Assembly: GCA_003158475.1 (NCBI GenBank)
Contig: PMJR01000039.1
Location: 1-43,153, forward strand
Source of the DNA: Ignavibacteriota bacterium
GTDB lineage: Bacteria; Bacteroidota; Ignavibacteria; UBA10030; UBA6906
Direction: 5' to 3'
DNA: 43,153 nucleotides
Shown here piece after piece: positions 1-8,027 of this stretch. The position numbers and the translations under genes are program-made. Position 1 is the first letter of the stretch, and every line of letters starts with the position of its first letter. Under the pieces are notes generated by a model. It made no database searches. It was not told where the DNA came from and saw nothing but the letters and a program-made list of their open reading frames with translations.

Positions 1-2338
1 CAATATCGACAACGACCAGGACGGGCTCACCGACGAACGTCGCGACAACATTGCGAGTGTCTTCATCACGGACCCGCTCAAGGATCCGTTCCTGCGTGAT
101 GTTCAATCTGATACGACCAAATTCCGGCTGTTCTACGGCTATTCATGGAAACCTCACTGGGACGCGGATGAAAACTGTAACTGGCGCACGTTCACCGATC
201 TGAACCACAACGGGAAATGGGACCAGGGTGAACCCCTGAACGACGATGTGGGGAGCGACGGTATAGGACCCCTCGATGCGGGCTATACAGCCCCAGACGC
301 GGACGGCTCCGAAGGAGATGGCAAGCCCGAGCAGGGGGAACCCAATTTCGGGATACTGGACAAGGACGAATCAGACCAGCTCGGCCTGACCGGGTTCCTT
401 ATTGCAGCGGTGCACACATACGACCTTAATAACGACGAAAGGAACTGGGGGGCATTCACATCGCTCCCCGCGCCTCCTGACCAGCAGCCTTCGCTCGAGA
501 ATGTCAACCTGGGGAACTGGTTCTCGAGCTTCATATTCCATCTTAACGGCCGCAACACATACAGTCTCAAGACCGGACAGGCTCAGCTTACGGGCGAGAC
601 CGAGCGCTTTTCGATGGCCTTGATTTTCGGGATGGACACTGATGACCTGTTCCGCAGAAAGCGGACGGTGCAGCAGATCTACAACGCGAATTATCATTTC
701 GCAAAGCCCCCTGAAAAGCCCATGGTGAAAGCCGTGCCGGGAAACGGCAGGGTGACGCTCTACTGGGACAGCCGGGCTGAGCAGACGTTCGATGCGTTTT
801 ACCAGAAGTACAATTTCGAAGGGTACAGGATCTACAGGAGCACGGAAGCGAATTTCCTCTCCGAGCAGATCATCACCGACGCCTACGGCAAACCCACCTA
901 CAGGCAGCCGCTCGTGCAGTTCGACCTCGTGGACGGCATCGTGGGACTTCATCCGATCGACGTCAACGGCGCGAAGTTCAACCTGGGGGACGACAGCGGG
1001 CTCCAGCATTCGTTCACCGACACGACCGTTCAGAACGGCCAGAAATACTACTATGCTGTCTGCTCATACGACCAGGGGTTCACCACGACAACGGTCACCG
1101 GGAGTTTTGTCGGTATCCCGCCCACCGAATGCACGAGTATCATCAAGGTCGACATCAACGGACTGGAGAAGACCGACGTGAACACGGCGGTCGTGATCCC
1201 CCGTGCCCCGGGGGCGGGATACATTCCGGGCAAGATCACGGCGGCGGCGAGCGGCCCGGCGAGCGGCACCGTCCAGGTGCAGCTCATCGACCCCGACTCG
1301 ATAAGAAATAACCACAACTTTGTCGTGTCATTCGTCGATTCCACGGTGTTCCACACCAACCCGAATCCCTGGTACACTCTTGTTGACCTGACGGCACGCG
1401 ACACGCTTGTCAAAATGACCAGGCTGAAGACTGCGCAAGATGTGACCACGGTGATGCAGGGGTTCGCCGTGCAGATCAACAACGCACAGTTTGTCGCCGT
1501 CAGGACGGACAGCACACGCTGGACGGTGGGTAACTCCAACCTCAAGACACAGGTCGGATTCGATTCGAGGTACGCGAACGCATTTCAGTCGCGCCGGGTG
1601 GACCTCCCCTCGGATTTCGACATCACGTTCACGCAACCCGGGCAGGGAGATATCTCGTTCCCCTCAAATTCATTTGCCACGCAGGGAATCCAGTCGAACA
1701 TCACGATACGCGACATTACCGCGGGGATTAACCATGTGCAGTTTCTCTTCTATGACAATAACAGTGACGGTCTGTTCAACGCAGGGGACGTCATATTCAT
1801 CGTGTGCGGCGATAGCGAGGGACAGCCGGCGGCGGATTTCCCCACCTCCCACAAGTCCTGGTCGGTGAGCCTGATTCAGGATACGACGATACTCCCGTCA
1901 AAGCAGATACTCCCGAAGCCGGGTGACGTTTTCCATATCGCGACCTCGAAACCGTACCGCACGGGTGAGACAGTCAGGTTCCAGACGCAGTCCCCCGTGG
2001 TCGATCAGATGAAGGCCCGCTCCGATCTCAGCGGAATACTTGTCGTTCCCAATCCCTACGTTGGTGCGGCGTCGTGGGAGCCCCAGCCACTGAGTGTCGG
2101 CCGCGGGGACCGTCTCATCTATTTCACCCACCTTCCCCACGAATGCACGATAAGGATTTACACGATAAGCGGCCATCTGGTGCAGACGATCCAGCATTCC
2201 GCCGGGCTCGATGACGGACAGGAGCCATGGAACCTCGTCTCCCGGGACGGCATGAACATCGCTTTCGGGATCTATGTCTTCCACGTGGACGCCCCGGGGG
2301 TGGGTACATACGTCGGCAAGTTCGCGGTCGTGAAATGA
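1..2338 (+). CDS. Large secreted protein with FnIII-like and FlgD-like C-terminal domains (5' partial)
   Basis: The reading frame is open from base 2, so the gene starts before the window; 778 residues are visible. The first ATG in view (248) is internal. The visible start has a Ca-binding-like DNDQDG stretch, then another Asp/Asn-rich loop (DLNHNGKWDQGE) and later DNNSDGLFNAGD, resembling EF-hand or thrombospondin-3 loops of extracellular proteins. A fibronectin-III-like domain spans about residues 235-365. The last 100 residues (from about 677, VVPNPY) form a FlgD-like/T9SS-type C-terminal domain ending GKFAVVK. Such tails direct export through the type IX system, so the protein is probably surface-bound or released. 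It lies 28 bp upstream of a PorV-family gene. No catalytic domain is recognisable in the visible part; it could be an adhesin or the tail of a large surface enzyme. Confidence 0.85.
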   Translation, partial: NIDNDQDGLTDERRDNIASVFITDPLKDPFLRDVQSDTTKFRLFYGYSWKPHWDADENCNWRTFTDLNHNGKWDQGEPLNDDVGSDGIGPLDAGYTAPDADGSEGDGKPEQGEPNFGILDKDESDQLGLTGFLIAAVHTYDLNNDERNWGAFTSLPAPPDQQPSLENVNLGNWFSSFIFHLNGRNTYSLKTGQAQLTGETERFSMALIFGMDTDDLFRRKRTVQQIYNANYHFAKPPEKPMVKAVPGNGRVTLYWDSRAEQTFDAFYQKYNFEGYRIYRSTEANFLSEQIITDAYGKPTYRQPLVQFDLVDGIVGLHPIDVNGAKFNLGDDSGLQHSFTDTTVQNGQKYYYAVCSYDQGFTTTTVTGSFVGIPPTECTSIIKVDINGLEKTDVNTAVVIPRAPGAGYIPGKITAAASGPASGTVQVQLIDPDSIRNNHNFVVSFVDSTVFHTNPNPWYTLVDLTARDTLVKMTRLKTAQDVTTVMQGFAVQINNAQFVAVRTDSTRWTVGNSNLKTQVGFDSRYANAFQSRRVDLPSDFDITFTQPGQGDISFPSNSFATQGIQSNITIRDITAGINHVQFLFYDNNSDGLFNAGDVIFIVCGDSEGQPAADFPTSHKSWSVSLIQDTTILPSKQILPKPGDVFHIATSKPYRTGETVRFQTQSPVVDQMKARSDLSGILVVPNPYVGAASWEPQPLSVGRGDRLIYFTHLPHECTIRIYTISGHLVQTIQHSAGLDDGQEPWNLVSRDGMNIAFGIYVFHVDAPGVGTYVGKFAVVK

Positions 2339-2366
2339 TGCCCAGAACATCCCGGATGCTTTCCCT

Positions 2367-3395
2367 ATGAAAACATTCCTGCTCTGTTTTCTCGTCGCAG
2401 CCTTTTCCACTCAGACCCCCCTGTTCGGGCAGGGTGTCTCCAAGACCGGCACCGTTGCGGCGACGTTTCTGGAGATCCCCGTGGGCGCCTCCGCAGTGGG
2501 GATGGGAAGCGCGTTCGTAAGCCTGGCGAATGACGCAACAGCCCTGTACTGGAACCCGGCAGGGAGCGCCTGGCTTGCCCAGAGCGAGGTCCTTGCGATG
2601 CATACGAACTGGATCGCGGACACGCGGTTCGACTACGCCTCGCTGGTCCTCCCCCTGGAAGATTTCGGGACTCTGGGCGTCAACTTTACGTCGCTGAACA
2701 TGGACGACATGAAAGTGACGACTGTCGAGAAGCCGGAGGGGACCGGAGAGTACTTCAGCGCGGGGGATTTTGCCGTCGGCGTATCGTACGCGCACAGGCT
2801 GACCGACCGGTTCACGATCGGGTTCAACGTGAAGTACATCCAGCAGACGATCTGGCACGAGAGCGCGAACGCGTTCGCAGTCGACGTCGGCACGATATTC
2901 CGGACCGACCTGATCGGCGGACTCACGATCGGTGCCACGCTTACCAATTTCGGCACGCCGATGAAGATGACGGGGCGGGATGCGAGGCAGTTCGGGATGC
3001 TCGACCCCACAAAGCAGGGGACGAACAGCCAGATCCCGCAGGACATCGAGATGGATTCGTGGGATCTGCCGCTCCTCTTCCAGATCGGCGTGTCGACGAC
3101 GCCGTTCAAGACTGACAACTACCGCCTCACGATCGCGGCGGATGCGCTCCATCCGAACGACAACTATGAGAGCGTGAATGTGGGAGGGGAGTTCGCATTC
3201 CAGGACGTCCTCTTCCTGCGGGGCGGCTACAATGCCCTCGGCCTTCCCGACCGGGAAGGAGGTGCCTCGTTCGGGTTCGGGCTTTCGTCGAACAGTTTCC
3301 TGAGCAGCAGCACCACGGTGAGGTTTGACTACGCATATCGCGACATGGGGAGACTCTCGAACATCAACGTTATGTCGTTGTCGGTGAGGTTCTGA
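2367..3395 (+). CDS. PorV/PorQ-family outer-membrane beta-barrel protein
   Basis: This 342-residue protein has a signal peptide (MKTFLLCFLVAAFS, then FGQG) and the family hallmark near the mature N-terminus: FLEIPVGASAVGMGSAF followed by ATALYWNPAG. The rest has alternating strands and glycines and ends in an aromatic-rich strand (MSLSVRF), as expected of an outer-membrane barrel. PorV relatives collect T9SS cargo at the cell surface; others in this family have no known role. The neighbouring upstream protein and the protein at 12993 both carry T9SS-like tails, which fits a cargo-handling job. It is inside the operon, 28 bp after the previous stop and 3 bp before the next start. Which subfamily it belongs to cannot be settled here. 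Confidence 0.85.
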   Translation: MKTFLLCFLVAAFSTQTPLFGQGVSKTGTVAATFLEIPVGASAVGMGSAFVSLANDATALYWNPAGSAWLAQSEVLAMHTNWIADTRFDYASLVLPLEDFGTLGVNFTSLNMDDMKVTTVEKPEGTGEYFSAGDFAVGVSYAHRLTDRFTIGFNVKYIQQTIWHESANAFAVDVGTIFRTDLIGGLTIGATLTNFGTPMKMTGRDARQFGMLDPTKQGTNSQIPQDIEMDSWDLPLLFQIGVSTTPFKTDNYRLTIAADALHPNDNYESVNVGGEFAFQDVLFLRGGYNALGLPDREGGASFGFGLSSNSFLSSSTTVRFDYAYRDMGRLSNINVMSLSVRF

Positions 3396-3398
3396 TCC

Positions 3399-5021
3399 GT
3401 GTCGAAACAAGACCCTCTTCATAGCCGGAAAACGTGCAGTCTCCGTCTTCTGCCCCTGCCTCTCATCGTCGCACTGTTTATCCACAGTGCCTCTCCCCAG
3501 GAGAAACCAGGCGTCGCCCGACACTTTCCCGTCACCGATCCGAAGAACTTCACGCGCGTTGTGGCCTCCGTGGGCGACGTCGCGATCACGGCCCAGGAAT
3601 TCCTTCTCAGCTATGAGTTCGGCCCCGCGTTCACGAAGCGGGGGAAGGACTCGCGGAAACGTTATCTGGACTTCATGATCAACGAAAAGCTTCTCGCGAT
3701 CGACGCGCGGGATCACGGCCTTCAGAAATCGGCCCGCGTCACGAAGTCGCTTGAAGAGCTCGAGGGGGACATGGCGACCGAGGAGCTCTTCAAAGATGAC
3801 GTCCTCAGCCGCGTTACCGTGACCGATGGCGAGGTCGCGGAAGGGATGAGGGAAGGGAAGATCCACTATTCGATCCGGTGGCTCTTTGCCCCGGGCCGGG
3901 ATGAGGCGTCCTCGCTCGATGGGCTTCTGAAACGGGGCGTCCCGTTCGACACGCTCTTCGAGCGGCAACTTGCCGGGGGGAAGAAGAAGGATGACCGTTC
4001 GATGGCAACGACTCTCTTCAGGCTCAGGCGGGCAAGCCCTGTTCTAGCGTCGGCTGCAGACACACTGCGGGCCGAGAGGAATTCAGCGCCCGTGAAGGGT
4101 CCCGACGGCTGGTACATCATCAGGGTCGATAACGGCTGGCGCGATGTCACATTGAGCGTCACGGAGTCCGTGAAGCTCGAGGACGAGTCCCGGCGCGCTC
4201 TGACACAGGAGAAGTCCGACAGCCTCTCTGACCGCTATGTCCGGAGGATGATGCTTGACAACAATCCCGTTATCATGCGGGATACGTTCGATAAGCTGGA
4301 GGCGTGGCTTGCACGAATCTGGGTCAAGCCCGGGCTCCTCGCCCACTGGGAGATGGCGACCCGCCTCGCTGCAGATTCTGCCGCCGTCTCCCGCATCGAC
4401 GGGTTCGTGAACGATACGCTTGTTGCGCTCAGAGGGGGATGCATGCGTCTGGGGCAATTCCTCTCCTGGTACAGGGCGCGCGACACATACTTTCACCTGG
4501 AAATTGCCGATGAGCAGTCGTTCTTCGTATCCGTGGAGGACATCGTCTGGCGCATGGTGCGGGACAGGCTCCTCGTGGACCGTGCGATCAGGAGGAATCT
4601 GCAGGAGAGGGATCCGGTGAAGAAGCAGCTCCGGTGGTGGGAGGAGAAGATACTTTACGGCGAAGAGAAGATTCTGCTCGGGCGCTCGATCGCGCTGAGC
4701 GATTCCGCCTGCCGTGCCTTCTATGATGCACATGCGCGGGAATACCGGACCGACAGCGGGGCCGTCCGACCCTTCGAACGGGTGAAGGATCAGGTGCGCA
4801 AGGACTGCTACGTATTCGAGTTGAAGAAGAGCATGCTCCACAGGATCATAGCCCTGAAAAGAAAATACCCTGTCGTCGTGAAGAACGACGTCCTGATGAG
4901 CCTTCCCCTTGACGTCGAAGACAATCCGAAGGCGATAGACGTCTATATGGCAAAGAAGGGGGGGACATTCCCCCATCCGGCATTCCCTGTGATAGACTTC
5001 GAGTGGGCGACATGGATGTGA
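3399..5021 (+). CDS. SurA/parvulin-like periplasmic folding protein
   Basis: This is a 540-residue protein with a GTG start, chosen because it precedes a signal peptide (basic N-terminus, then LLPLPLIVALFIHSASPQ) and lies 3 bp after the porV-like stop. The N-terminal part (VASVGDVAITAQEFLLSYE, then a long helix with MINEKLLAIDARDHGL) matches the SurA-N/trigger-factor-like fold of periplasmic chaperones. Around residues 150-245 is a degenerate parvulin rotamase module: G-PFDTLFERQLAGGKK, then APVKGPDGWYIIRV. The last 250 residues are helical and unassigned. I infer that it helps the co-encoded barrel or secreted cargo to fold in the periplasm. Whether the rotamase is active is doubtful, because the usual GGDLGW stretch is missing. 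Confidence 0.7.
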   Translation: MSKQDPLHSRKTCSLRLLPLPLIVALFIHSASPQEKPGVARHFPVTDPKNFTRVVASVGDVAITAQEFLLSYEFGPAFTKRGKDSRKRYLDFMINEKLLAIDARDHGLQKSARVTKSLEELEGDMATEELFKDDVLSRVTVTDGEVAEGMREGKIHYSIRWLFAPGRDEASSLDGLLKRGVPFDTLFERQLAGGKKKDDRSMATTLFRLRRASPVLASAADTLRAERNSAPVKGPDGWYIIRVDNGWRDVTLSVTESVKLEDESRRALTQEKSDSLSDRYVRRMMLDNNPVIMRDTFDKLEAWLARIWVKPGLLAHWEMATRLAADSAAVSRIDGFVNDTLVALRGGCMRLGQFLSWYRARDTYFHLEIADEQSFFVSVEDIVWRMVRDRLLVDRAIRRNLQERDPVKKQLRWWEEKILYGEEKILLGRSIALSDSACRAFYDAHAREYRTDSGAVRPFERVKDQVRKDCYVFELKKSMLHRIIALKRKYPVVVKNDVLMSLPLDVEDNPKAIDVYMAKKGGTFPHPAFPVIDFEWATWM

Positions 5022-6331
5022 ACTCATGTGTCCGCCTTTTCCTCCCCGCCGCACTCTGTGCTGCCGCGCTTGTCGCGGGGTGCAATGAACGGGAGGGTTC
5101 TTCCCCCCGGGCTCCGCGTCCCGTCGTTCTCACGTACTGGCCCGCGCCGAACCCCCAGGAGATACTCCTGGCAGATACGCTCGTCCGGGTCTGGAACCGC
5201 CTTCACCCGGAGATCCTCGTGGAGATGCAGCCGATACCGGTGAGTATTTCGACCGAGGAAGTCCTCCTGGCGGCGATCGCGGGGAAAACGACGCCCGACG
5301 TCTGTTCCAACATCTGGCCGGGAGCGCTGCATGATTACACACAGTCAGGCGGGCTTGTGCGGCTCGATGCCTTCCCGGATTTCGATTCGGTGATGAGCCT
5401 CCGTACCCCGCGGGAGCTTCTTGAGCGGTTCCGTGTGGCCGACGGGCATTTCTACGAGGTGCCGTGGAAAACCAACCCGCTCATGATGTTCTACAACCGT
5501 CGGCTCTTCCATGAAGCGGGAGTCCTGGACGTCCCCTCGACATACGGCGGGTACCTCGCGGCGGCGGAGAAAGTCGTGACGCACAGGTATGAAGGGGGGA
5601 CACCGGACGTCTGGATGGGAGACAGGGATGTCCGGCCGATCTGGTGGCAGCGCCTTTTCGATTTCTATCCTTTCTATATTGCGGCGTCCGGGGGCCGGAC
5701 GCTTCTCGCCGCCGGTCAGCCATCATTCGGCGACAGCTCCGCCGCCGGGGTGTTTGAATTCTTCCGTCAATGTTACGGGAGGAAATACTTCCCGCGAACG
5801 TATTTCCAGGGGGGAGACCCGTTCCTGCTCGAAAAGAAGGCGACACACTTCTCGGGACCCTGGGAGGTGGCGGCGATCCGCAAATTCGCGCCTCAGATGG
5901 ACTTCGGTGTCGCGCCCGTTCCGGTTCCCGACGATCACCACGGACCTGTCTACACGTACGGGGACTACAAAGACATCTCGATATTCAGCACGACGACGCA
6001 TCCGAAAGAGGCGTGGGAGTTCGTGAAGTTCCTTGTTACCGCCCAACATGACCTGCTCCTGCTCAGGATCTGCGACCAGATTCCTGTCAGGGGCGACCTC
6101 CTGGAGAATCCGCTCTTCGCGGCGTATTTCCGGGAGAACCCCGCAATGACCGGGTTCGCCCGCCAGGCGGTCTACACGCGCGGGATGGATGACGCCCCGG
6201 ATCTTAAGGAGATATTTGACGCGATTGCGCAGGAATACGAATCATGCGCCGTCTACGGCCGCGTCAGCGCTCGAGATGCTATCCGTGAAGCGGTGGGCCG
6301 CACAAACCTCATCGTCGAGTGGAACAGATGA
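5012..6331 (+). CDS. Sugar ABC transporter substrate-binding lipoprotein
   Basis: This is a 439-residue extracellular solute-binding protein (family 1, MalE/UgpB type). A lipoprotein signal peptide ends in the lipobox LVAG-C, so the mature protein should be anchored by its cysteine. Further family marks are LTYWPAPNPQE at the mature start, KTTPDVCSNIWPG, YEVPWKTNPLMMFYNRRLF and HPKEAWEFVKFL. Two in-frame starts exist: GTG at 5003 and ATG at 5012. I prefer the ATG because a GAGTGG stretch lies 5 bases upstream of it. The gene overlaps the chaperone gene by 10 bases and the permease gene by 4. It should capture an oligosaccharide released outside or in the periplasm; beta-mannosides are likely, judging from the GH2 and GH130 genes nearby. 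Confidence 0.9.
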   Translation: MDVNSCVRLFLPAALCAAALVAGCNEREGSSPRAPRPVVLTYWPAPNPQEILLADTLVRVWNRLHPEILVEMQPIPVSISTEEVLLAAIAGKTTPDVCSNIWPGALHDYTQSGGLVRLDAFPDFDSVMSLRTPRELLERFRVADGHFYEVPWKTNPLMMFYNRRLFHEAGVLDVPSTYGGYLAAAEKVVTHRYEGGTPDVWMGDRDVRPIWWQRLFDFYPFYIAASGGRTLLAAGQPSFGDSSAAGVFEFFRQCYGRKYFPRTYFQGGDPFLLEKKATHFSGPWEVAAIRKFAPQMDFGVAPVPVPDDHHGPVYTYGDYKDISIFSTTTHPKEAWEFVKFLVTAQHDLLLLRICDQIPVRGDLLENPLFAAYFRENPAMTGFARQAVYTRGMDDAPDLKEIFDAIAQEYESCAVYGRVSARDAIREAVGRTNLIVEWNR

Positions 6332-7221
6332 CCGGATTGAACCGGATACTGCGCAGAGGAAGGACGGGCGACAGGGGAGCGTACTGGTTCATCCTCCCGT
6401 ATGTCATATTCTTCTGCGCATTCGTCGCCTATCCGCTGATTTTCTCGTTTGTCCTGGTCTTCCACCGCTGGAATATCGTCACCCCGATGGAGTGGATCGG
6501 GCTGAAGAATTTCGACCGGCTGATCGGTGACGCGCTGTTCTACCGTTCCGTCCTCAATACGCTGACATTCCTCATTATACACATCCCGCTTCAGGTGGTC
6601 GTGGCGCTCGCGCTCGCTCTCCTCCTCAACTCAGGCGTCCGGGGGAGAGGTTTGTTCAGGGCGCTGTATTTTCTCCCCGTGGTGGTCTCCGGCGTGGCGG
6701 TCACGATCCTCTGGCAGCAGATCTATTCGTTCGATTACGGGATACTGAACAACATTCTTCACGCGGCGGGCATTCCCTCCGTCCCCTGGCTTGTCGATCC
6801 GCGCGTGGCCATGCCCTCGATCGCGATCATGGCCACATGGAAGAATGTGGGGATCTACATCGTCCTCTTCCTGGTCGGACTCCAGAACATACCGCGCGAG
6901 CTCTACGAGGCCGCGAACCTCGACGGGGCGGGCACGTTCAAGCAGTTCCGCTACGTGACTCTCCCGATGCTGAACCCCACGGTGGTCGTCATCGTGGTGC
7001 TCTCGACGATCGGAGGGTTCTCCCTCTTCATCGAGCCGTATGTCCTCACGGGGGGCGGGCCGATGCAGAGCACCCTGTCCGGAATGCTCTACATCTACAA
7101 CCAGGCGTTTTCGTTCGGGCATATGGGGTACGCCGCGACGCTCGGATTCGTCTACGCGCTCGTCATACTCGGGGTCGTCGTCCTCCAGCGTCGCATGATC
7201 GAACAGGACGTGTCATCGTGA
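6328..7221 (+). CDS. Sugar ABC transporter permease (MalF/UgpA type)
   Basis: This is a 297-residue inner-membrane protein with six predicted membrane helices. The cytoplasmic EAA loop, which docks the ATPase, is clear (YEAANLDGAGTFKQFRYVTLP). An ATG at 6328 forms an ATGA overlap with the previous stop and has a GAGTGG-like ribosome site; a GTG at 6319 is an alternative. It pairs with the next gene to form a heterodimeric importer channel served by the lipoprotein at 5012. No ATPase gene lies in this window, so the complex probably uses one encoded elsewhere, as MsmX/UgpC-type shared ATPases do in other bacteria. Confidence 0.93.
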   Translation: MTGLNRILRRGRTGDRGAYWFILPYVIFFCAFVAYPLIFSFVLVFHRWNIVTPMEWIGLKNFDRLIGDALFYRSVLNTLTFLIIHIPLQVVVALALALLLNSGVRGRGLFRALYFLPVVVSGVAVTILWQQIYSFDYGILNNILHAAGIPSVPWLVDPRVAMPSIAIMATWKNVGIYIVLFLVGLQNIPRELYEAANLDGAGTFKQFRYVTLPMLNPTVVVIVVLSTIGGFSLFIEPYVLTGGGPMQSTLSGMLYIYNQAFSFGHMGYAATLGFVYALVILGVVVLQRRMIEQDVSS

Positions 7222-8027
7222 AGAGCGCACTGAAATACGCCGCGCTCCTCGCCGGTGCCGTCGTCTTCGCGTACCCGTTTCTCTGGATGCTGGCGGGCTC
7301 TCTGAAACCCGAGCTCGAGATCGCCAGCCTGAATCTCCTTTCGGGGAACTTCTCCCTTCAGAGCTACGCACAGGTGCTCCTGAAGATCCCGATCGCCAGG
7401 GCGTTCCTGAACAGCATCATCGTCTCGGCGGTGACGACGGCCTCCGTGGTCTTCTTCGGCTCGATGGTCGGCTATGCGCTTGCCAGGCTCCGGTTCCTGG
7501 GGAAGAAGATGCTGTACACGCTCATCCTCTTCACGATGACGATCCCGTTCCAGATTGTGCTGATCCCGCAGTACATACTCATGGTGAAGCTCGGCTGGAC
7601 GGATACCTATCTCGCCCTTGTTGCCCCCGCGATGATGAGCGCGTTCGGCATCATATTGTTCCGCCAGTTCTTCATGGCCATCCCTCAGGCGCTCATCGAC
7701 GCGGCCCGCATCGACGGGTGCTCGGAGCTCATGATCCTCTTCCGGATCATCTGGCCCCTGTCGCGTCCCGTGATCATCACCGTGGCCCTCCTGACGTTCA
7801 TGTCGAACTGGAACGAGGTCCTCTGGCCCCTGATGGTGGTCCGCGAGCAGTCGCTCATGACGATGCCGCAGCTCGTCACGATATTCACGACCGGCGGACA
7901 GGCGGAGACCCAGCTGGGATACCTCCTTGCAGCCGCCACGCTCCTCTCGCTCCCGGTGGTCATCGCTTACGCTTTTTTCCAGCGGTATTTCATCGAGAGC
8001 ATGGCTTCAAGCGGGTTGAAAGGATGA
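7218..8027 (+). CDS. Sugar ABC transporter permease (MalG/UgpE type)
   Basis: This is a 269-residue partner permease. The start is the GTG at 7218, which overlaps the previous stop as GTGA; longer readings upstream of it have no membrane character and overlap the first permease gene. Six membrane helices are visible, starting YAALLAGAVVFAYPFLWML. The EAA loop reads LIDAARIDGCSELMILFRIIWPL, and a typical VALLTFMSNWNEVLWPL stretch follows. It should form the importer channel with the 6328 product. The family transports di- and oligosaccharides in general; the specific substrate is inferred from the neighbouring beta-mannosidase and GH130 genes. Confidence 0.92.
   Translation: MKSALKYAALLAGAVVFAYPFLWMLAGSLKPELEIASLNLLSGNFSLQSYAQVLLKIPIARAFLNSIIVSAVTTASVVFFGSMVGYALARLRFLGKKMLYTLILFTMTIPFQIVLIPQYILMVKLGWTDTYLALVAPAMMSAFGIILFRQFFMAIPQALIDAARIDGCSELMILFRIIWPLSRPVIITVALLTFMSNWNEVLWPLMVVREQSLMTMPQLVTIFTTGGQAETQLGYLLAAATLLSLPVVIAYAFFQRYFIESMASSGLKG

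Noticed and set aside
2124-3968. Long open frame on the minus strand (614 codons) under the porV-like and chaperone genes
   Set aside because: It has no recognisable domain, is rich in Arg, Pro and His as expected of a GC-rich antisense frame, and lies opposite two well-supported genes.
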